The notes below the pieces were generated by a model that saw nothing but the letters and a program-made list of their open reading frames with translations, had not been told where the DNA came from and did not search any database. DNA of 64,000 nt, from assembly GCF_004331485.1 (NCBI RefSeq), contig NZ_SJKD01000001.1, forward strand, positions 1,240,001 to 1,304,000, in the 5' to 3' direction. This DNA comes from Kribbella capetownensis (GTDB lineage: Bacteria; Actinomycetota; Actinomycetes; Propionibacteriales; Kribbellaceae). Made by a program: the position numbers and the translations under genes. Of this stretch, positions 37,273 to 46,298 are shown in pieces (position 1 is the stretch's first letter; every line of letters starts with the position of its first letter).

Positions 37273-38520
37273 ATGGAGGAATCCGAGGTAGTCACACCTG
37301 TCCGAACAACACTGGCCCAACCACTACGTCACGGCGTCCGCCTGTGGATCCTCCACCGAGTCTGGGCCGCGTGGGGCTGGGGAAAGCTGGTCATGCCGAA
37401 GAGTTGGCCCACCGCGCTGGGGTCCGCCTTCGCGGTGATCGCTGTCATCAGCCTGGGCGTCGAGAGTCTCGGCACACCGATCGTGGCAGCGGCGCTCGCC
37501 GTCCTGGGCTTGGTGCCGCTGGTCGGCGACTGGCGCGAGGTGCGGGAGGATCTGCACGATCTCAACGACGTGAAGCAACCCATTCCTGATGTTGCCGTCG
37601 ATGGTGATTGGGAGCTGATGCGCTACCCGCAGGGAAGGATGATCGTCAGTCCGTCGGTCGATCGAAATCTGGACAGGCCGTTCGTGGTCTCGAGCCGCAC
37701 GTACAAGCTTCCGCCGGACCTGGCCGCGGTGAAGCCCGCGGTGATCGCGCTAGCCAGATCGAAACGGTCGAGAGCGGCGTCCCAGCCGTTCGACGGGTTC
37801 AACGTCCGTCTCTGCGAGGACCTCGATGCGGCGGGCAGCGAGGTCAGGCTGCAGCCGGCTCGATACTTCGACACGATGGCGTCCAACTATCTGGCCGGCC
37901 AGGCCTGGTGGAGTAAACGCTTGCATCGTGTTGTCGCCGATGTGACCCGCAACATCATGACGGACTCGGGCAAGCTGATCCCGCTCGCGCACAGTGGCCT
38001 GGCCAACCAGATCGGCATCTCCACGATCGCGCTGACGACGGACGGGTCGATGCTGCTTGTCCACCAGGGACCCGCGGCGCGTTCGTCGGGCGGACTGGTG
38101 GCACCGAGTGGCTCCGGCAGCCTGGAGCCCGCTGACCTGGCGGGCTGTTCCAGCCTGGTCGAGGCGATCGCGGCCGGGATGGAACGAGAACTGCGCGAGG
38201 AGCTCGGGCTGGGTAGGGCCGAGATGCGCGGCGTGGTGATCGATACCGAGGTGGTCGGGTTCGGTCGCTGGCTGGAGAAGGGCGCGAAGCCGGAGTTCGT
38301 CGGCATCTCCTGGATCCACGCCACCGAACGGGATCTGGACACGAGGATCGACCTGTCCGAACGGCAGTTCGTCGCGGATCATCTGCACATCCCGCCCCAG
38401 CAGGTCGACAGACTGCTCGCTGGTGAGCGCTTCGAGAACCTCGGCGTGGGCCTGCCGTCGGTGCCGCTGGAGCTCTGCCTGGCGCGGTGGCGGGAGCGCG
38501 AACAGTCCGTCAGTCGTTGA
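37273..38520 (+). CDS. Nudix hydrolase-like protein with N-terminal membrane segment, copy 2
   Basis: 415 residues, paralogue of the preceding gene. It adds about 100 N-terminal residues with two hydrophobic stretches (ALGSAFAVIAVISLGVESLG; IVAAALAVLGLVPLVG), so it is probably membrane-anchored. Then comes the shared domain (VDRNLDRPFVVSSRTYKLPPDLAA, LQPARYFDTMASNYLAG) and a complete Nudix box at residues 291-313 (GCSSLVEAIAAGMERELRE, then ELGL). C-terminal GLPSVPLELCLARW is shared too. GGGGGA lies 6 bases before the ATG. Its last 11 bases overlap the convergent dedA. Confidence 0.88.
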   Translation: MEESEVVTPVRTTLAQPLRHGVRLWILHRVWAAWGWGKLVMPKSWPTALGSAFAVIAVISLGVESLGTPIVAAALAVLGLVPLVGDWREVREDLHDLNDVKQPIPDVAVDGDWELMRYPQGRMIVSPSVDRNLDRPFVVSSRTYKLPPDLAAVKPAVIALARSKRSRAASQPFDGFNVRLCEDLDAAGSEVRLQPARYFDTMASNYLAGQAWWSKRLHRVVADVTRNIMTDSGKLIPLAHSGLANQIGISTIALTTDGSMLLVHQGPAARSSGGLVAPSGSGSLEPADLAGCSSLVEAIAAGMERELREELGLGRAEMRGVVIDTEVVGFGRWLEKGAKPEFVGISWIHATERDLDTRIDLSERQFVADHLHIPPQQVDRLLAGERFENLGVGLPSVPLELCLARWREREQSVSR

Positions 38521-39214
38521 GGTGGTTGGTGGTGGCGGCGTGCTTCGGGGCTGCCGGGGGCTCGTCGGCGGGTGGGGTGTTGCGGGCGCGGCGCCTGGCC
38601 AGGAAGTACTCGACGACCATCGGGATCAGCGAGATCAGGACCAGCAGGATCAGGGCCGACTCGAGGTGGTCGTGGATGAACTTGACCCGGCCGAGGGCGT
38701 GGCCGAGAAGCGTGATGCCGGTCGCCCAGAGGAGCGCGCCGATGCCGGTCCAGAGGAAGAACTTGCGCGGGTCCATCTTGCCGGCGCCGGCCACGATCGT
38801 GATGAAGGTCCGCACGATCGGCACGAAGCGCGCCAGCACCAGCGCTCGCGGGCCGTACCGCTCGAAGAACTCGTGCGTCTGCTCGATGTACTTCGGTTTC
38901 AGGAACCGCGCGTTCGGGTTCTTGAACAACGTCGTCCCGAGCACGCGGCCGATGTAGTAACCGGACACGTTGCCGAGGAAGGCCGCGACGGTCAGGATCA
39001 CGCAGGCCAGCCACAGCGGTATGTCGATCGTGCCGTGCGCGATGAACAGGCCGACGGCGAACAGCAGTGAGTCACCGGGCAGGATCGGGAACAGCAATCC
39101 GCACTCGATGAACACGACCGCGGCCGTGCCCCAGAGGGCCCAGTCACCCAGCCAGTTCAGCAGGTACTCCGGGTCCATCCAGTTCGGCATCAGCATCGCG
39201 ACAAGAGAAAGCAC
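38510..39214 (-). CDS. DedA family membrane protein
   Basis: A 234-residue polytopic membrane protein. DedA signatures: VFIECGLLFPILPGDSLLFAVG, GYYIGRVLGTTLFKN, and FVPIVRTFITIVAGAGKMDPRKFFLWTGIGALLWATG with the conserved R. DedA/VTT proteins are phospholipid flippases or proton-coupled transporters needed for envelope homeostasis. The start GTG 39214 follows TACCCT (39221-39226 on this strand) by 6 bases, so it may be leaderless; ATG 39196 is an alternative. M. tuberculosis has a DedA gene in the same block (Rv0364). Confidence 0.93.
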   Translation of the reverse strand: MLSLVAMLMPNWMDPEYLLNWLGDWALWGTAAVVFIECGLLFPILPGDSLLFAVGLFIAHGTIDIPLWLACVILTVAAFLGNVSGYYIGRVLGTTLFKNPNARFLKPKYIEQTHEFFERYGPRALVLARFVPIVRTFITIVAGAGKMDPRKFFLWTGIGALLWATGITLLGHALGRVKFIHDHLESALILLVLISLIPMVVEYFLARRRARNTPPADEPPAAPKHAATTNHLND

Positions 39215-39238
39215 GCGGACAGGGTAGCGTCCCCAGCT

Positions 39239-39895
39239 GTGCAGGAGCTGAGTGGAGAACTTCGCGGAGCGGACATGGTCGGGCCGAACGAGGTCGGAGT
39301 CGGCCCGTGGCAGGGCGATCGGCCCGACGATCCGCGGCTGGACCCGGAGCTGCTCGCGTCCGGTGACCGGCGCAATGTGGTCGACAAGTACCGCTATTGG
39401 ACCCTCGACGCCATCGTCGAGGACCTGGACCAGCAGCGGCACCCGTTCCACGTCGCGATCGAGAACTGGCAGCACGACCTGAACATCGGCTCGGTGGTCC
39501 GCACGGCGAACGCTTTCCTGGCGGCCGAGGTACACATCGTCGGCAACCGGAAGTGGAACCGCCGTGGCGCGATGGTCACCGACCGCTACCAGCATGTCCG
39601 CCACCACCCCCGCCTCGAGGACCTGGCGTCGTACGCCGGCGAGCGGAGTCTCCCGGTGATCGGCATCGACAACCTGCCCGGCTCGGTCCCGTTGGAGACG
39701 TACGACCTGCCCGCCGGGTGCGTGCTGCTGTTCGGCCAGGAGGGACCGGGGCTGACCGCCGAGGCACACGCCATCTGCGCCGACGTGCTGTCGATCGCGC
39801 AGTTCGGATCCACCCGGTCGATCAACGCGAGCGCGGCCGCGGCGATCGCCATGCACGCGTGGGTCCGTCGCCACACCTTCGGTCAGGAGGCGTGA
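39239..39895 (+). CDS. TrmH/SpoU family RNA 2'-O-methyltransferase
   Basis: A 218-residue SPOUT-fold methyltransferase acting on a tRNA or rRNA ribose. All three motifs are present: NIGSVVRTANAFLAAEVHIVG, CVLLFGQEGPGLTAEAH and STRSINASAAAAIAMHAW. The start is GTG 39239; an ATG at 39275 would shorten a poorly conserved N-terminus. TAGCGT (39225-39230) lies 8 bases upstream and overlaps the promoter of the divergent dedA. It is part of the conserved pyrE-to-fba block (M. tuberculosis Rv0380c). The stop overlaps the next ATG by one base. Confidence 0.95.
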   Translation: MQELSGELRGADMVGPNEVGVGPWQGDRPDDPRLDPELLASGDRRNVVDKYRYWTLDAIVEDLDQQRHPFHVAIENWQHDLNIGSVVRTANAFLAAEVHIVGNRKWNRRGAMVTDRYQHVRHHPRLEDLASYAGERSLPVIGIDNLPGSVPLETYDLPAGCVLLFGQEGPGLTAEAHAICADVLSIAQFGSTRSINASAAAAIAMHAWVRRHTFGQEA

Positions 39896-41121
39896 TGTGG
39901 GCTGACCATACGATCTGGTGGCAGGTCTATCCCCTCGGCTTCACCGGCGCCGAGAAGACCGCGGGTACGTCGGTCGTGCATCGCCTGCCCCAGTTGGAGA
40001 ACTGGCTCGACTACGCCGTCGAACTTGGTTGCTCAGGGCTACTACTAGGCCCGGTGTTCGCCGCGGAGACGCACGGCTACGACACCATCGACCACTTCCG
40101 GATCGATGCCCGGCTCGGTGACGACGCGGACTTCGACCGGTTGGTCGCGGCCGCGCACGACCGTGGTCTGCGGATCGCGCTGGACGGTGTGTTCAACCAC
40201 GTCGCGCGATCCTTCAACGGGCCGGACGAGTGGTTCCGGCGTCGCCCGGACGGGACGCTTGACACTTTCGAGGGTCACGACCACCTTGTCGCGCTGGATC
40301 ACAGCCGGCCCGAGGTGGTGCGGTACGTCTCCGAGGTGCTCAGTCACTGGCTCGAGCGGGGTGTCGACGGTTGGCGGCTGGATGCGGCGTACGCCGTACC
40401 GCCCGAGTTCTGGCAGGCGGTGCTACCGCGGGAGCGATTCCCGGACGCGTGGTTCTTCGGTGAGGTGATCCACGGCGACTACGCCGGGTACGTCACGACG
40501 AGTGGACTCGACTCGGTGACGCAGTACGAGCTGTGGAAGGCGATCTGGAGCTCGCTGAACGACGGCAACTTCTTCGAGCTCGCCTACGCCCTCGAACGGC
40601 ATGACGCGCTGCTGGACACGTTCGTGCCGCAGACGTTCGTCGGCAATCACGACGTCACCCGGATCGCGACCAAGCTGGACGACGAGCGGCACCTCGGTCA
40701 CGCGCTGGCGATCCTGTTCACCGTCGCCGGTGTGCCGAGCATCTACTACGGCGACGAGCAGGCCTTCCGCGGGCTGAAGGAGGACCGCCTCGGAGGCGAC
40801 GACGCGATCCGGCCGGAGTTCCCGGGCACCCCCACAGGGTTGACTCCGGCCGGCTGGTCGACGTACGAGCTGCATCAAGAGCTGATCGGCGTACGGCGGC
40901 AGCACCCGTGGCTGACCGGGAGCCGGACGAAAGTCGAGCACCTGACCAACCAGGCGATCGCCCTGCGGTCCTTGAGAGGCGACGACTCGGTGCGGCTTCT
41001 GCTGAATGTCTCCGATGAGGCCTACATCTTTCCCGGTGATCCGCTGACTGTGGCGGCGCACAGCTGGAGACTGTTGACGGAACGCGTAACCCCCGACGAG
41101 GGTGCCGCGTTGTCCCAGTGA
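39895..41121 (+). CDS. GH13 alpha-amylase family glycosidase
   Basis: A 408-residue intracellular (beta/alpha)8 barrel without signal peptide, acting on alpha-glucosidic bonds. Catalytic residues are visible: nucleophile D163 (DGWRLDAAYA), acid/base E190 (WFFGEVIHG) and D253 (FVGNHDVTR). Conserved region I is LDGVFNHVA. It starts with IWWQVYPLGF, common in actinobacterial trehalose or malto-oligosaccharide enzymes. The short size and lack of a C-domain signature leave the substrate open. It is translationally coupled to the TrmH gene (TGATG). Confidence 0.93.
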   Translation: MWADHTIWWQVYPLGFTGAEKTAGTSVVHRLPQLENWLDYAVELGCSGLLLGPVFAAETHGYDTIDHFRIDARLGDDADFDRLVAAAHDRGLRIALDGVFNHVARSFNGPDEWFRRRPDGTLDTFEGHDHLVALDHSRPEVVRYVSEVLSHWLERGVDGWRLDAAYAVPPEFWQAVLPRERFPDAWFFGEVIHGDYAGYVTTSGLDSVTQYELWKAIWSSLNDGNFFELAYALERHDALLDTFVPQTFVGNHDVTRIATKLDDERHLGHALAILFTVAGVPSIYYGDEQAFRGLKEDRLGGDDAIRPEFPGTPTGLTPAGWSTYELHQELIGVRRQHPWLTGSRTKVEHLTNQAIALRSLRGDDSVRLLLNVSDEAYIFPGDPLTVAAHSWRLLTERVTPDEGAALSQ

Positions 41122-41222
41122 CAGAAGTGAGGCTTCTCGACCAAAGTCAGCCCCAACTCGGGCGGGGCGGCACGCATTGTCGGTGTCGTACTGGGTTTGT
41201 GACGGGAAAAAGGGGGTAGTTG

Positions 41223-41411
41223 ATGAGTTCTCTGTGGGACGAACTGATTCATGAGCTCGGGACCGTGCGCGCCCTGAGCGCTGCTGCACTCGAGGCGCGC
41301 ACGGAGACGTCGCGGGTGGCGCTGATCACCCTCCTCGACGCCGAGACCGCAGAGATCTCGGCGATCCTCGACCAGATCCTGCGGGAGGCCCAGCAGACCT
41401 CAGCGGCCTAG
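41223..41411 (+). CDS. Small hypothetical helical protein
   Basis: 62 residues (MSSLWDELIHELGTVRAL...LDAETAEISAILDQILREAQQ), mostly helical and acidic with a periodic hydrophobic pattern. A GGGGG run (41212-41216) lies about 6 bases before ATG 41223, a fair ribosome binding site. Codon use looks coding. The last 12 bases overlap the convergent FAD monooxygenase end. No family recognised. Confidence 0.55.
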   Translation: MSSLWDELIHELGTVRALSAAALEARTETSRVALITLLDAETAEISAILDQILREAQQTSAA

Positions 41412-43130
41412 CAACTGCGCGAAGGCCTGCTGGAGGGTCTCGGTGGCGTCGTCGGGCAGCTCGGACGCGCGGAAGGCGATGTGCGCGTCCGGGCGGACCA
41501 GGAGACAGCCGTGGTCCGGGATCTCCCGCGCCCGCGACCAGTCGCCGTACAGGTCCTCCAGCTCGCGACCAGGCCCGATCACATACGGCTCGATCGGTAC
41601 GCCGAGATGCTCGGACACGGACTGCGCCGCCTTCACCCACGCCTCGCCACCGATCCCGGTGAGCAACGTGAACCGGCCCTTGCCGACCATGTCGAGAGTG
41701 CTGACGGTCTCCGAGCCGTGGGTCAGCCAGCAGTGCGGGATCCGGGCGCCCGGCCAGGTCGTCGGGTGGTAGTACAGCTCCGCATCCCGCTCGTACGCCG
41801 GCTCCCGCGTACCGTCCGGAATCACGGCAGCCGAGTGGTACCGCTGGCCGAGCTCGACACCGTGCGCGTTGAACTCGTAGTCCTTGAGCTCGATCGCGGT
41901 CCGCAGTTCGTCGCGCTGTGCGGCGCCCTCCGGGGTGTCGTCCTTCAGCGATTCGATCGTCCGACCGGCCGGTGCGTCCGGCGTCATCCCGAGCGCGCGG
42001 AAGATCTGGCCGAACTGGGTCCGGCTCTTGTTCGCCCGCTCGACGATCTGCTGCGCGATCGGGGTCCGCTCCGCGTCGTACGTCTCCAGCAGGCTCGGAT
42101 CCGCCTGGCCGCGGAGCACCAGTGCCAGCTTCCAGGCCAGGTTGTACGCGTCCTGGATGGACGTGTTCGAGCCGAGGCCGTTGCTCGGCGGGTGCCGGTG
42201 GATCGCGTCACCCATACAGAACACCCGGCCCTTCGAGGCCTTCTCGGCGTACATGTGGTTGACGCTCCACACCGACGTACTCTTCAGCTTCACGTCGATC
42301 GTGTCGTCGCCGACCAGGTTGTGCACGATCTCGGTCGCCATCGCCTCGTCGACCACCGGCGCGGGCTGGGAGATGTCGTAGCCCCAGACGATCAGCCACT
42401 CGTTCCACGGCCGGACCATCCGGACCAGGCCGGCGCCGATCCCGCCGATCTGCGCGCCCGGCTGGAGCACCCAGTACAGGACGCTCGGGCGACGGGCGAC
42501 GTACTTGGACAGGTCGGCCTCGAAGACGATGTTCATCGAACCCTCGATGTCCATCGCGCCCGCCATCGGCAGCCCGATGTCCTGGGCGACCTTGCTGCGG
42601 CCACCGTCCGCGCCGATCAGGTACTTGGCGCGGATCTGGTACGTCTCCCCGCTCAACCGATCGCGGACCGTCGCAGTGACGCCGTCCTCGTCCTGCTCGA
42701 GCGACACGTACTCCGTGTCGAAGCGGACTCGCGCACCACGGCCGGCCGCCGTACTCACGAGGATCGGTTCGAACAGCGTCTGCGGCAGGTCGCAGGGGAG
42801 GGTCGGGCTCGCCTCGGTGTAGTCGGCCAGCCGGCGCGGGTGCGTGCCCCAGGTGCGGATCCGGCCGATCTCCTCGCCGGCCAGGCTGGTGCAGAACGCG
42901 GTCTGGCCCATCAGATGGTGCGCTGTGCCCTTGTCGATGATCTGGTCCTCGATGCCCATGTCGCGCATCAACTCGACCGTGCGCTGGTTGGTGATGTGGG
43001 CCCGCGGCGTGTTGGCGGTCCAGCCGTAGCGGGTCAGGACGATGTTGTCGATGCCGTACGTGGACAGGAACAGCGAGGCGGCGCCACCGGCAGGACCGGT
43101 GCCCACGATGAGAACATCCGTCGTGATCAC
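41400..43130 (-). CDS. FAD-dependent aromatic monooxygenase (phenol hydroxylase type)
   Basis: 576 residues of the flavoprotein hydroxylase family (PheA/TfdB, MhpA type). The Rossmann motif VLIVGTGPAGGAASLFLSTYGI binds FAD; GRVFCMGDAIHRHPPSNGLGSNTSIQDAYNLAWKL is the second flavin motif. A C-terminal thioredoxin-like domain with SEHLGVPIEPYVIGPG and CLLVRPDAHIAFR follows. Because it is the last gene of the hydroxyquinol operon, it likely hydroxylates resorcinol or a similar phenol to hydroxyquinol (1,2,4-trihydroxybenzene) with NAD(P)H and O2. Its ATG overlaps the dioxygenase stop by 4 bases. Confidence 0.9.
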   Translation of the reverse strand: MITTDVLIVGTGPAGGAASLFLSTYGIDNIVLTRYGWTANTPRAHITNQRTVELMRDMGIEDQIIDKGTAHHLMGQTAFCTSLAGEEIGRIRTWGTHPRRLADYTEASPTLPCDLPQTLFEPILVSTAAGRGARVRFDTEYVSLEQDEDGVTATVRDRLSGETYQIRAKYLIGADGGRSKVAQDIGLPMAGAMDIEGSMNIVFEADLSKYVARRPSVLYWVLQPGAQIGGIGAGLVRMVRPWNEWLIVWGYDISQPAPVVDEAMATEIVHNLVGDDTIDVKLKSTSVWSVNHMYAEKASKGRVFCMGDAIHRHPPSNGLGSNTSIQDAYNLAWKLALVLRGQADPSLLETYDAERTPIAQQIVERANKSRTQFGQIFRALGMTPDAPAGRTIESLKDDTPEGAAQRDELRTAIELKDYEFNAHGVELGQRYHSAAVIPDGTREPAYERDAELYYHPTTWPGARIPHCWLTHGSETVSTLDMVGKGRFTLLTGIGGEAWVKAAQSVSEHLGVPIEPYVIGPGRELEDLYGDWSRAREIPDHGCLLVRPDAHIAFRASELPDDATETLQQAFAQLLGR

Positions 43131-43996
43131 TGCTGCGCCTCCTCGGTGGTCGCGAGAATCAGGTCGTAGTCGACCGTGTAGAAGGGTTCGCCGAACGTCC
43201 TGCCGTCCGGCGCCGTACCGGCCGGGTGCTCGACGAAGTCGGCGATCAGGGAGTCCTTGACGCCGAAGACCGCGTCGCTCGCGAGGTACTTGTCACCTCT
43301 CGCGAACACATGGGTGATGAGCCGCGCGTATCCAGGCGCGGTCACCATGAAATGGACGTGGGCCGGCCGCATCGCGCCGCGGCCGCCTGCCCGCAGCAGC
43401 TCGCCGACCGGTCCGTCGTCCGGGATCGGATAGGCGACCGGCCGTACCGCCCAGAACGAGTAGTTGCCCTCAGCATCGGTCGTCAGATGGCCGCGATTCT
43501 GCGATCCGTCAGTTTCCTTTTGAACGTCGTAGAAGCCGTCCTCATCGGCCTGCCAGGTCTCCACCAGCGCTCCCGCGATCGGTTCGCCCTTGGTGCTCAG
43601 GACCCGGCCGCTCACCAGGCACGGATGTCCGGGAGCGCCGTTCGAGATGTCCCCGCCGAGCTCGACCTCGGGCGAGCCTTCGACGAAGAACGGCCCGAAG
43701 ACGGTCGACTCGGTGGCACCCGTCGACTTCGGGTTGCCGAGGCCGACGGTGAGCATCGACAGCCCGAGTACGTCGGCCAGCAGGACGAACTCCTGTCTGG
43801 TGTCCGTCGAGATCTGCCCGGTCCGGGTCAGGAAGTCGATCGCGGTGAAGTACTCCGCCTCGGTCAGCTTCACCTCCCGCGCGAACTCGTGCAGGTGGCG
43901 CACCAGCGCGCTCATCACCTCCTGCGTTCGCGGGTCCTGGCTGCCGTCGAAGCTGGCCACCACCGCATCGGTCAGGTCGTCGCCTTGCAGATCCAT
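43127..43996 (-). CDS. Intradiol ring-cleavage dioxygenase, probable hydroxyquinol 1,2-dioxygenase
   Basis: 289 residues of the non-haem Fe(III) catechol dioxygenase family. Iron ligands are visible: Tyr in DGFYDVQ, Tyr in EGNYSFWAVRPVAYPIPDDGPVG, and two His in RPAHVHFMV. An N-terminal helical dimer domain (TQEVMSALVRHLHEFAREVKLTEAEYFTAIDFLTRTGQ) precedes the sandwich. The neighbouring maleylacetate reductase points to hydroxyquinol, cleaved to maleylacetate, rather than catechol. ATG 43996 follows AGGAG by 7 bases and is preferred to ATG 44011, which overlaps the thiolase stop. Confidence 0.92.
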   Translation of the reverse strand: MDLQGDDLTDAVVASFDGSQDPRTQEVMSALVRHLHEFAREVKLTEAEYFTAIDFLTRTGQISTDTRQEFVLLADVLGLSMLTVGLGNPKSTGATESTVFGPFFVEGSPEVELGGDISNGAPGHPCLVSGRVLSTKGEPIAGALVETWQADEDGFYDVQKETDGSQNRGHLTTDAEGNYSFWAVRPVAYPIPDDGPVGELLRAGGRGAMRPAHVHFMVTAPGYARLITHVFARGDKYLASDAVFGVKDSLIADFVEHPAGTAPDGRTFGEPFYTVDYDLILATTEEAQQ

Positions 43997-44007
43997 CCGG
44001 TTGCTCC

Positions 44008-45204
44008 TCATGCCTCGATCACCATCGCCAGGCCTTGGCCGACGCCGATGCACAACGTCGCCAGGCCGAAGCCACCACCGCGCCGCTTCAGTTCGTGCGC
44101 GAGCGTGGTCAGAATGCGGGTTCCCGAACTGCCCAGGGGATGCCCGAGCGCGATCGCCCCGCCGTTCACATTCACCTTGTCGCGGTCCAGTTCAGGCCAT
44201 TGCTGCAGGCAAGCAAGGCTCTGGGCCGCGTACGCCTCGTTGAGCTCGACCAGGGTGAGATCGTCCCAGCCGATGCCCGCCTTCTTCAGCGCCTTGTTCG
44301 ACGCCTCGACCGGGCCGATCCCGAAGTACTGCGGATCCACGGCATGAACCGCCCTGCTGACGATCCGCGCCATCGGGGTTCGGCCCAGCCGGCCGGCAGT
44401 TTCCTCATCGGCGATCAGTACGGCGGATGCGCCGTCGTTCAACGTGGATGCGTTGCCGGCGGTCACCGTCCCCGTGCCGTCGGTGCGGAAGGCCGGCTTG
44501 AGTTTGGCCATCACCTCGGGGGTGCCGCCGTCGCGGATCGACTCGTCGCGGGTGAGCGGGTGCCCCTTGAGGTCGAGGCGCCCCCACGGCACGATCTCCG
44601 CGTCGAAGGCGCCGGCGGCCCATGCCTTGGCGGCCTTCTCGTGGCTCTCCAGCGCGAACAGATCCTGCGCTTCGCGGGTGACGCCGTACTTGTCGGCCAG
44701 TCGCTCGGTCGCTTCGCCGAGCGAGATCGTCCAGTCCTTCGGCATCTTCGGGTTGACCAGCCGCCAGCCGAGGGACGTCGACTCCGCGGTCATGCTGCCG
44801 TGCGGGTAGGCGCGTTCGGGCTTCGGGAGCACCCACGGTGCACGGCTCATCGACTCCACACCGCCGGCGATGACCAGGCTCGCGTCGTTGGTTTCGATCG
44901 CCCGGGCTGCCTGGATCGCGGCTTCGAGGCCGGATCCGCAGAGGCGGTTGACCGTCGTACCGGGGACGCTGGTGGGGAAGCCGGCCAGCAGCGCGGCCAT
45001 CCGGGCCACGTCGCGGTTCTCCTCGCCGGCGCCGTTGGCGTTGCCGAGGAAGACGTCGTCGAGTTCCGCCGGGTCGATGCCTGTCCGGCTCGCGAGCTCT
45101 TGGAGGGTTGCGGCGGCGAGGTCATCGGGTCGTGCGGCCGCGAGTGCGCCGCCGAGTTTGCCGACGGGTGTGCGGACCGCGTCCAGCAGGAAGGCGGATC
45201 TCAT
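44008..45204 (-). CDS. Thiolase, probable 3-oxoadipyl-CoA thiolase
   Basis: A 398-residue thiolase that cleaves 3-oxoadipyl-CoA with CoA to succinyl-CoA and acetyl-CoA in this operon. Catalytic Cys in VNRLCGSGLEAAIQAARAI, NEAYAAQSLA, GGAIALGHPLGSSG and the second Cys in LCIGVGQGLAMV are present. The start is ATG 45204, sharing one base with the maleylacetate reductase stop. An acetoacetyl-CoA thiolase would look much the same; the assignment rests on context. Confidence 0.9.
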   Translation of the reverse strand: MRSAFLLDAVRTPVGKLGGALAAARPDDLAAATLQELASRTGIDPAELDDVFLGNANGAGEENRDVARMAALLAGFPTSVPGTTVNRLCGSGLEAAIQAARAIETNDASLVIAGGVESMSRAPWVLPKPERAYPHGSMTAESTSLGWRLVNPKMPKDWTISLGEATERLADKYGVTREAQDLFALESHEKAAKAWAAGAFDAEIVPWGRLDLKGHPLTRDESIRDGGTPEVMAKLKPAFRTDGTGTVTAGNASTLNDGASAVLIADEETAGRLGRTPMARIVSRAVHAVDPQYFGIGPVEASNKALKKAGIGWDDLTLVELNEAYAAQSLACLQQWPELDRDKVNVNGGAIALGHPLGSSGTRILTTLAHELKRRGGGFGLATLCIGVGQGLAMVIEA

Positions 45205-46250
45205 CGGGTCGCTCCTTCGGGCCGGGTGCCGGCCCATGCGCGGGTGAGGATGTCTTTGACGAGCTGGAGTGGGGCTCCCTGGAACGTGCGCGCGGCCTCG
45301 TCCGCCTGGTCCTCGGTCAGGCCGAGGTCCTTCAGGTTGGTGGAGATGCCGGCGTCGGCGAACAGGTCGTACAGCCCGGTCGCCAGGTCGTTGGTCCCGA
45401 GCGCCGCCTCGAGCCGTGCCTTGGCCTGCGGTACGTCTGGTGCCTTGATCCGGGTCACCTGGGGGAGGACCGCGGCGTGGGTCTCGGCGTGCGGGAGGTT
45501 GTAGGTGCCGCCGAGGAGATGGCACAGCTTGTGGTGCAGGCCGGTGCCGGCTGTCGCCAGCGCGGAGCCGCCGAGGCAGGCGCCGTACAGAAGGTTGCTC
45601 CGGGCATCGATATCCGTTGGATCCTGCCGGACCTTTCTGAGTCCCGCCGCGAGGGCTCGAGCTCCTTCGACAGCTGTCGTCTCGGTGATCGGGTCAGCCT
45701 TGGGTGTCCACACCGCCTCGACGCAATGTGCGAGGGCGTTGGCCACGCTGGCAGCCGTGACCTTCAACGGCAGATGCTGGCTGAGGACCGCGTCATAGAC
45801 CACAACCCTCGGCAACACCTTCAGGTCGGTGCCGGTGGTTTTACTGCCGCCGGAGGTCTCGCCCCAGACAGGCGTCATCTCCGACCCGGCGTACGTGGTT
45901 GGAACCGCCACGATGGGAAGGTCCCTCGTCAGCGCGACCGCCTTCGCCAGGCCGATCGCCGAGCCGCCGCCGATCGCGATGAGTCCGTCAGCGTCGATCT
46001 CGCGCGCCTTCGCGCGTGCGTTCTCCGCAACCTCGGTCGGCACGTGCTGCGTCACACCGTCGATCCGGCCCGCGAACCGATCCTTCAGCTCGACCTCAAC
46101 CACATCGGCCGCGTCCCGCGCCGAGTTGGTCGCCACCACCAGCACCCGCCGTACTCCGAGCAACTCAACCTCGGCCGCCACCTGGTCGAGCGACCCGGCG
46201 CCGAACACCACCCGCCCGGGAAAGAAAGTGTGCACGAAGTTGGTCGTCAT
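45201..46250 (-). CDS. Maleylacetate reductase (iron-type alcohol dehydrogenase family)
   Basis: A 349-residue NAD(P)H enzyme reducing maleylacetate to 3-oxoadipate. Signatures: FVHTFFPGRVVFGAG at the N-terminus, GLIAIGGGSAIGLAKAVAL (nucleotide site), PTTYAGSEMTPVWGET and the metal region GLHHKLCHLLGGTYNLPHAETHA. The N-terminal sequence and YAGSEMTP are typical of maleylacetate reductases rather than general Fe-alcohol dehydrogenases. A 48-base gap separates it from the CoA-transferase gene. Confidence 0.93.
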   Translation of the reverse strand: MTTNFVHTFFPGRVVFGAGSLDQVAAEVELLGVRRVLVVATNSARDAADVVEVELKDRFAGRIDGVTQHVPTEVAENARAKAREIDADGLIAIGGGSAIGLAKAVALTRDLPIVAVPTTYAGSEMTPVWGETSGGSKTTGTDLKVLPRVVVYDAVLSQHLPLKVTAASVANALAHCVEAVWTPKADPITETTAVEGARALAAGLRKVRQDPTDIDARSNLLYGACLGGSALATAGTGLHHKLCHLLGGTYNLPHAETHAAVLPQVTRIKAPDVPQAKARLEAALGTNDLATGLYDLFADAGISTNLKDLGLTEDQADEAARTFQGAPLQLVKDILTRAWAGTRPEGATR

Positions 46251-46298
46251 CCACGACCACCCCGCGCAGGCCCTGCGACGTACCGGACTCGATCCGCA

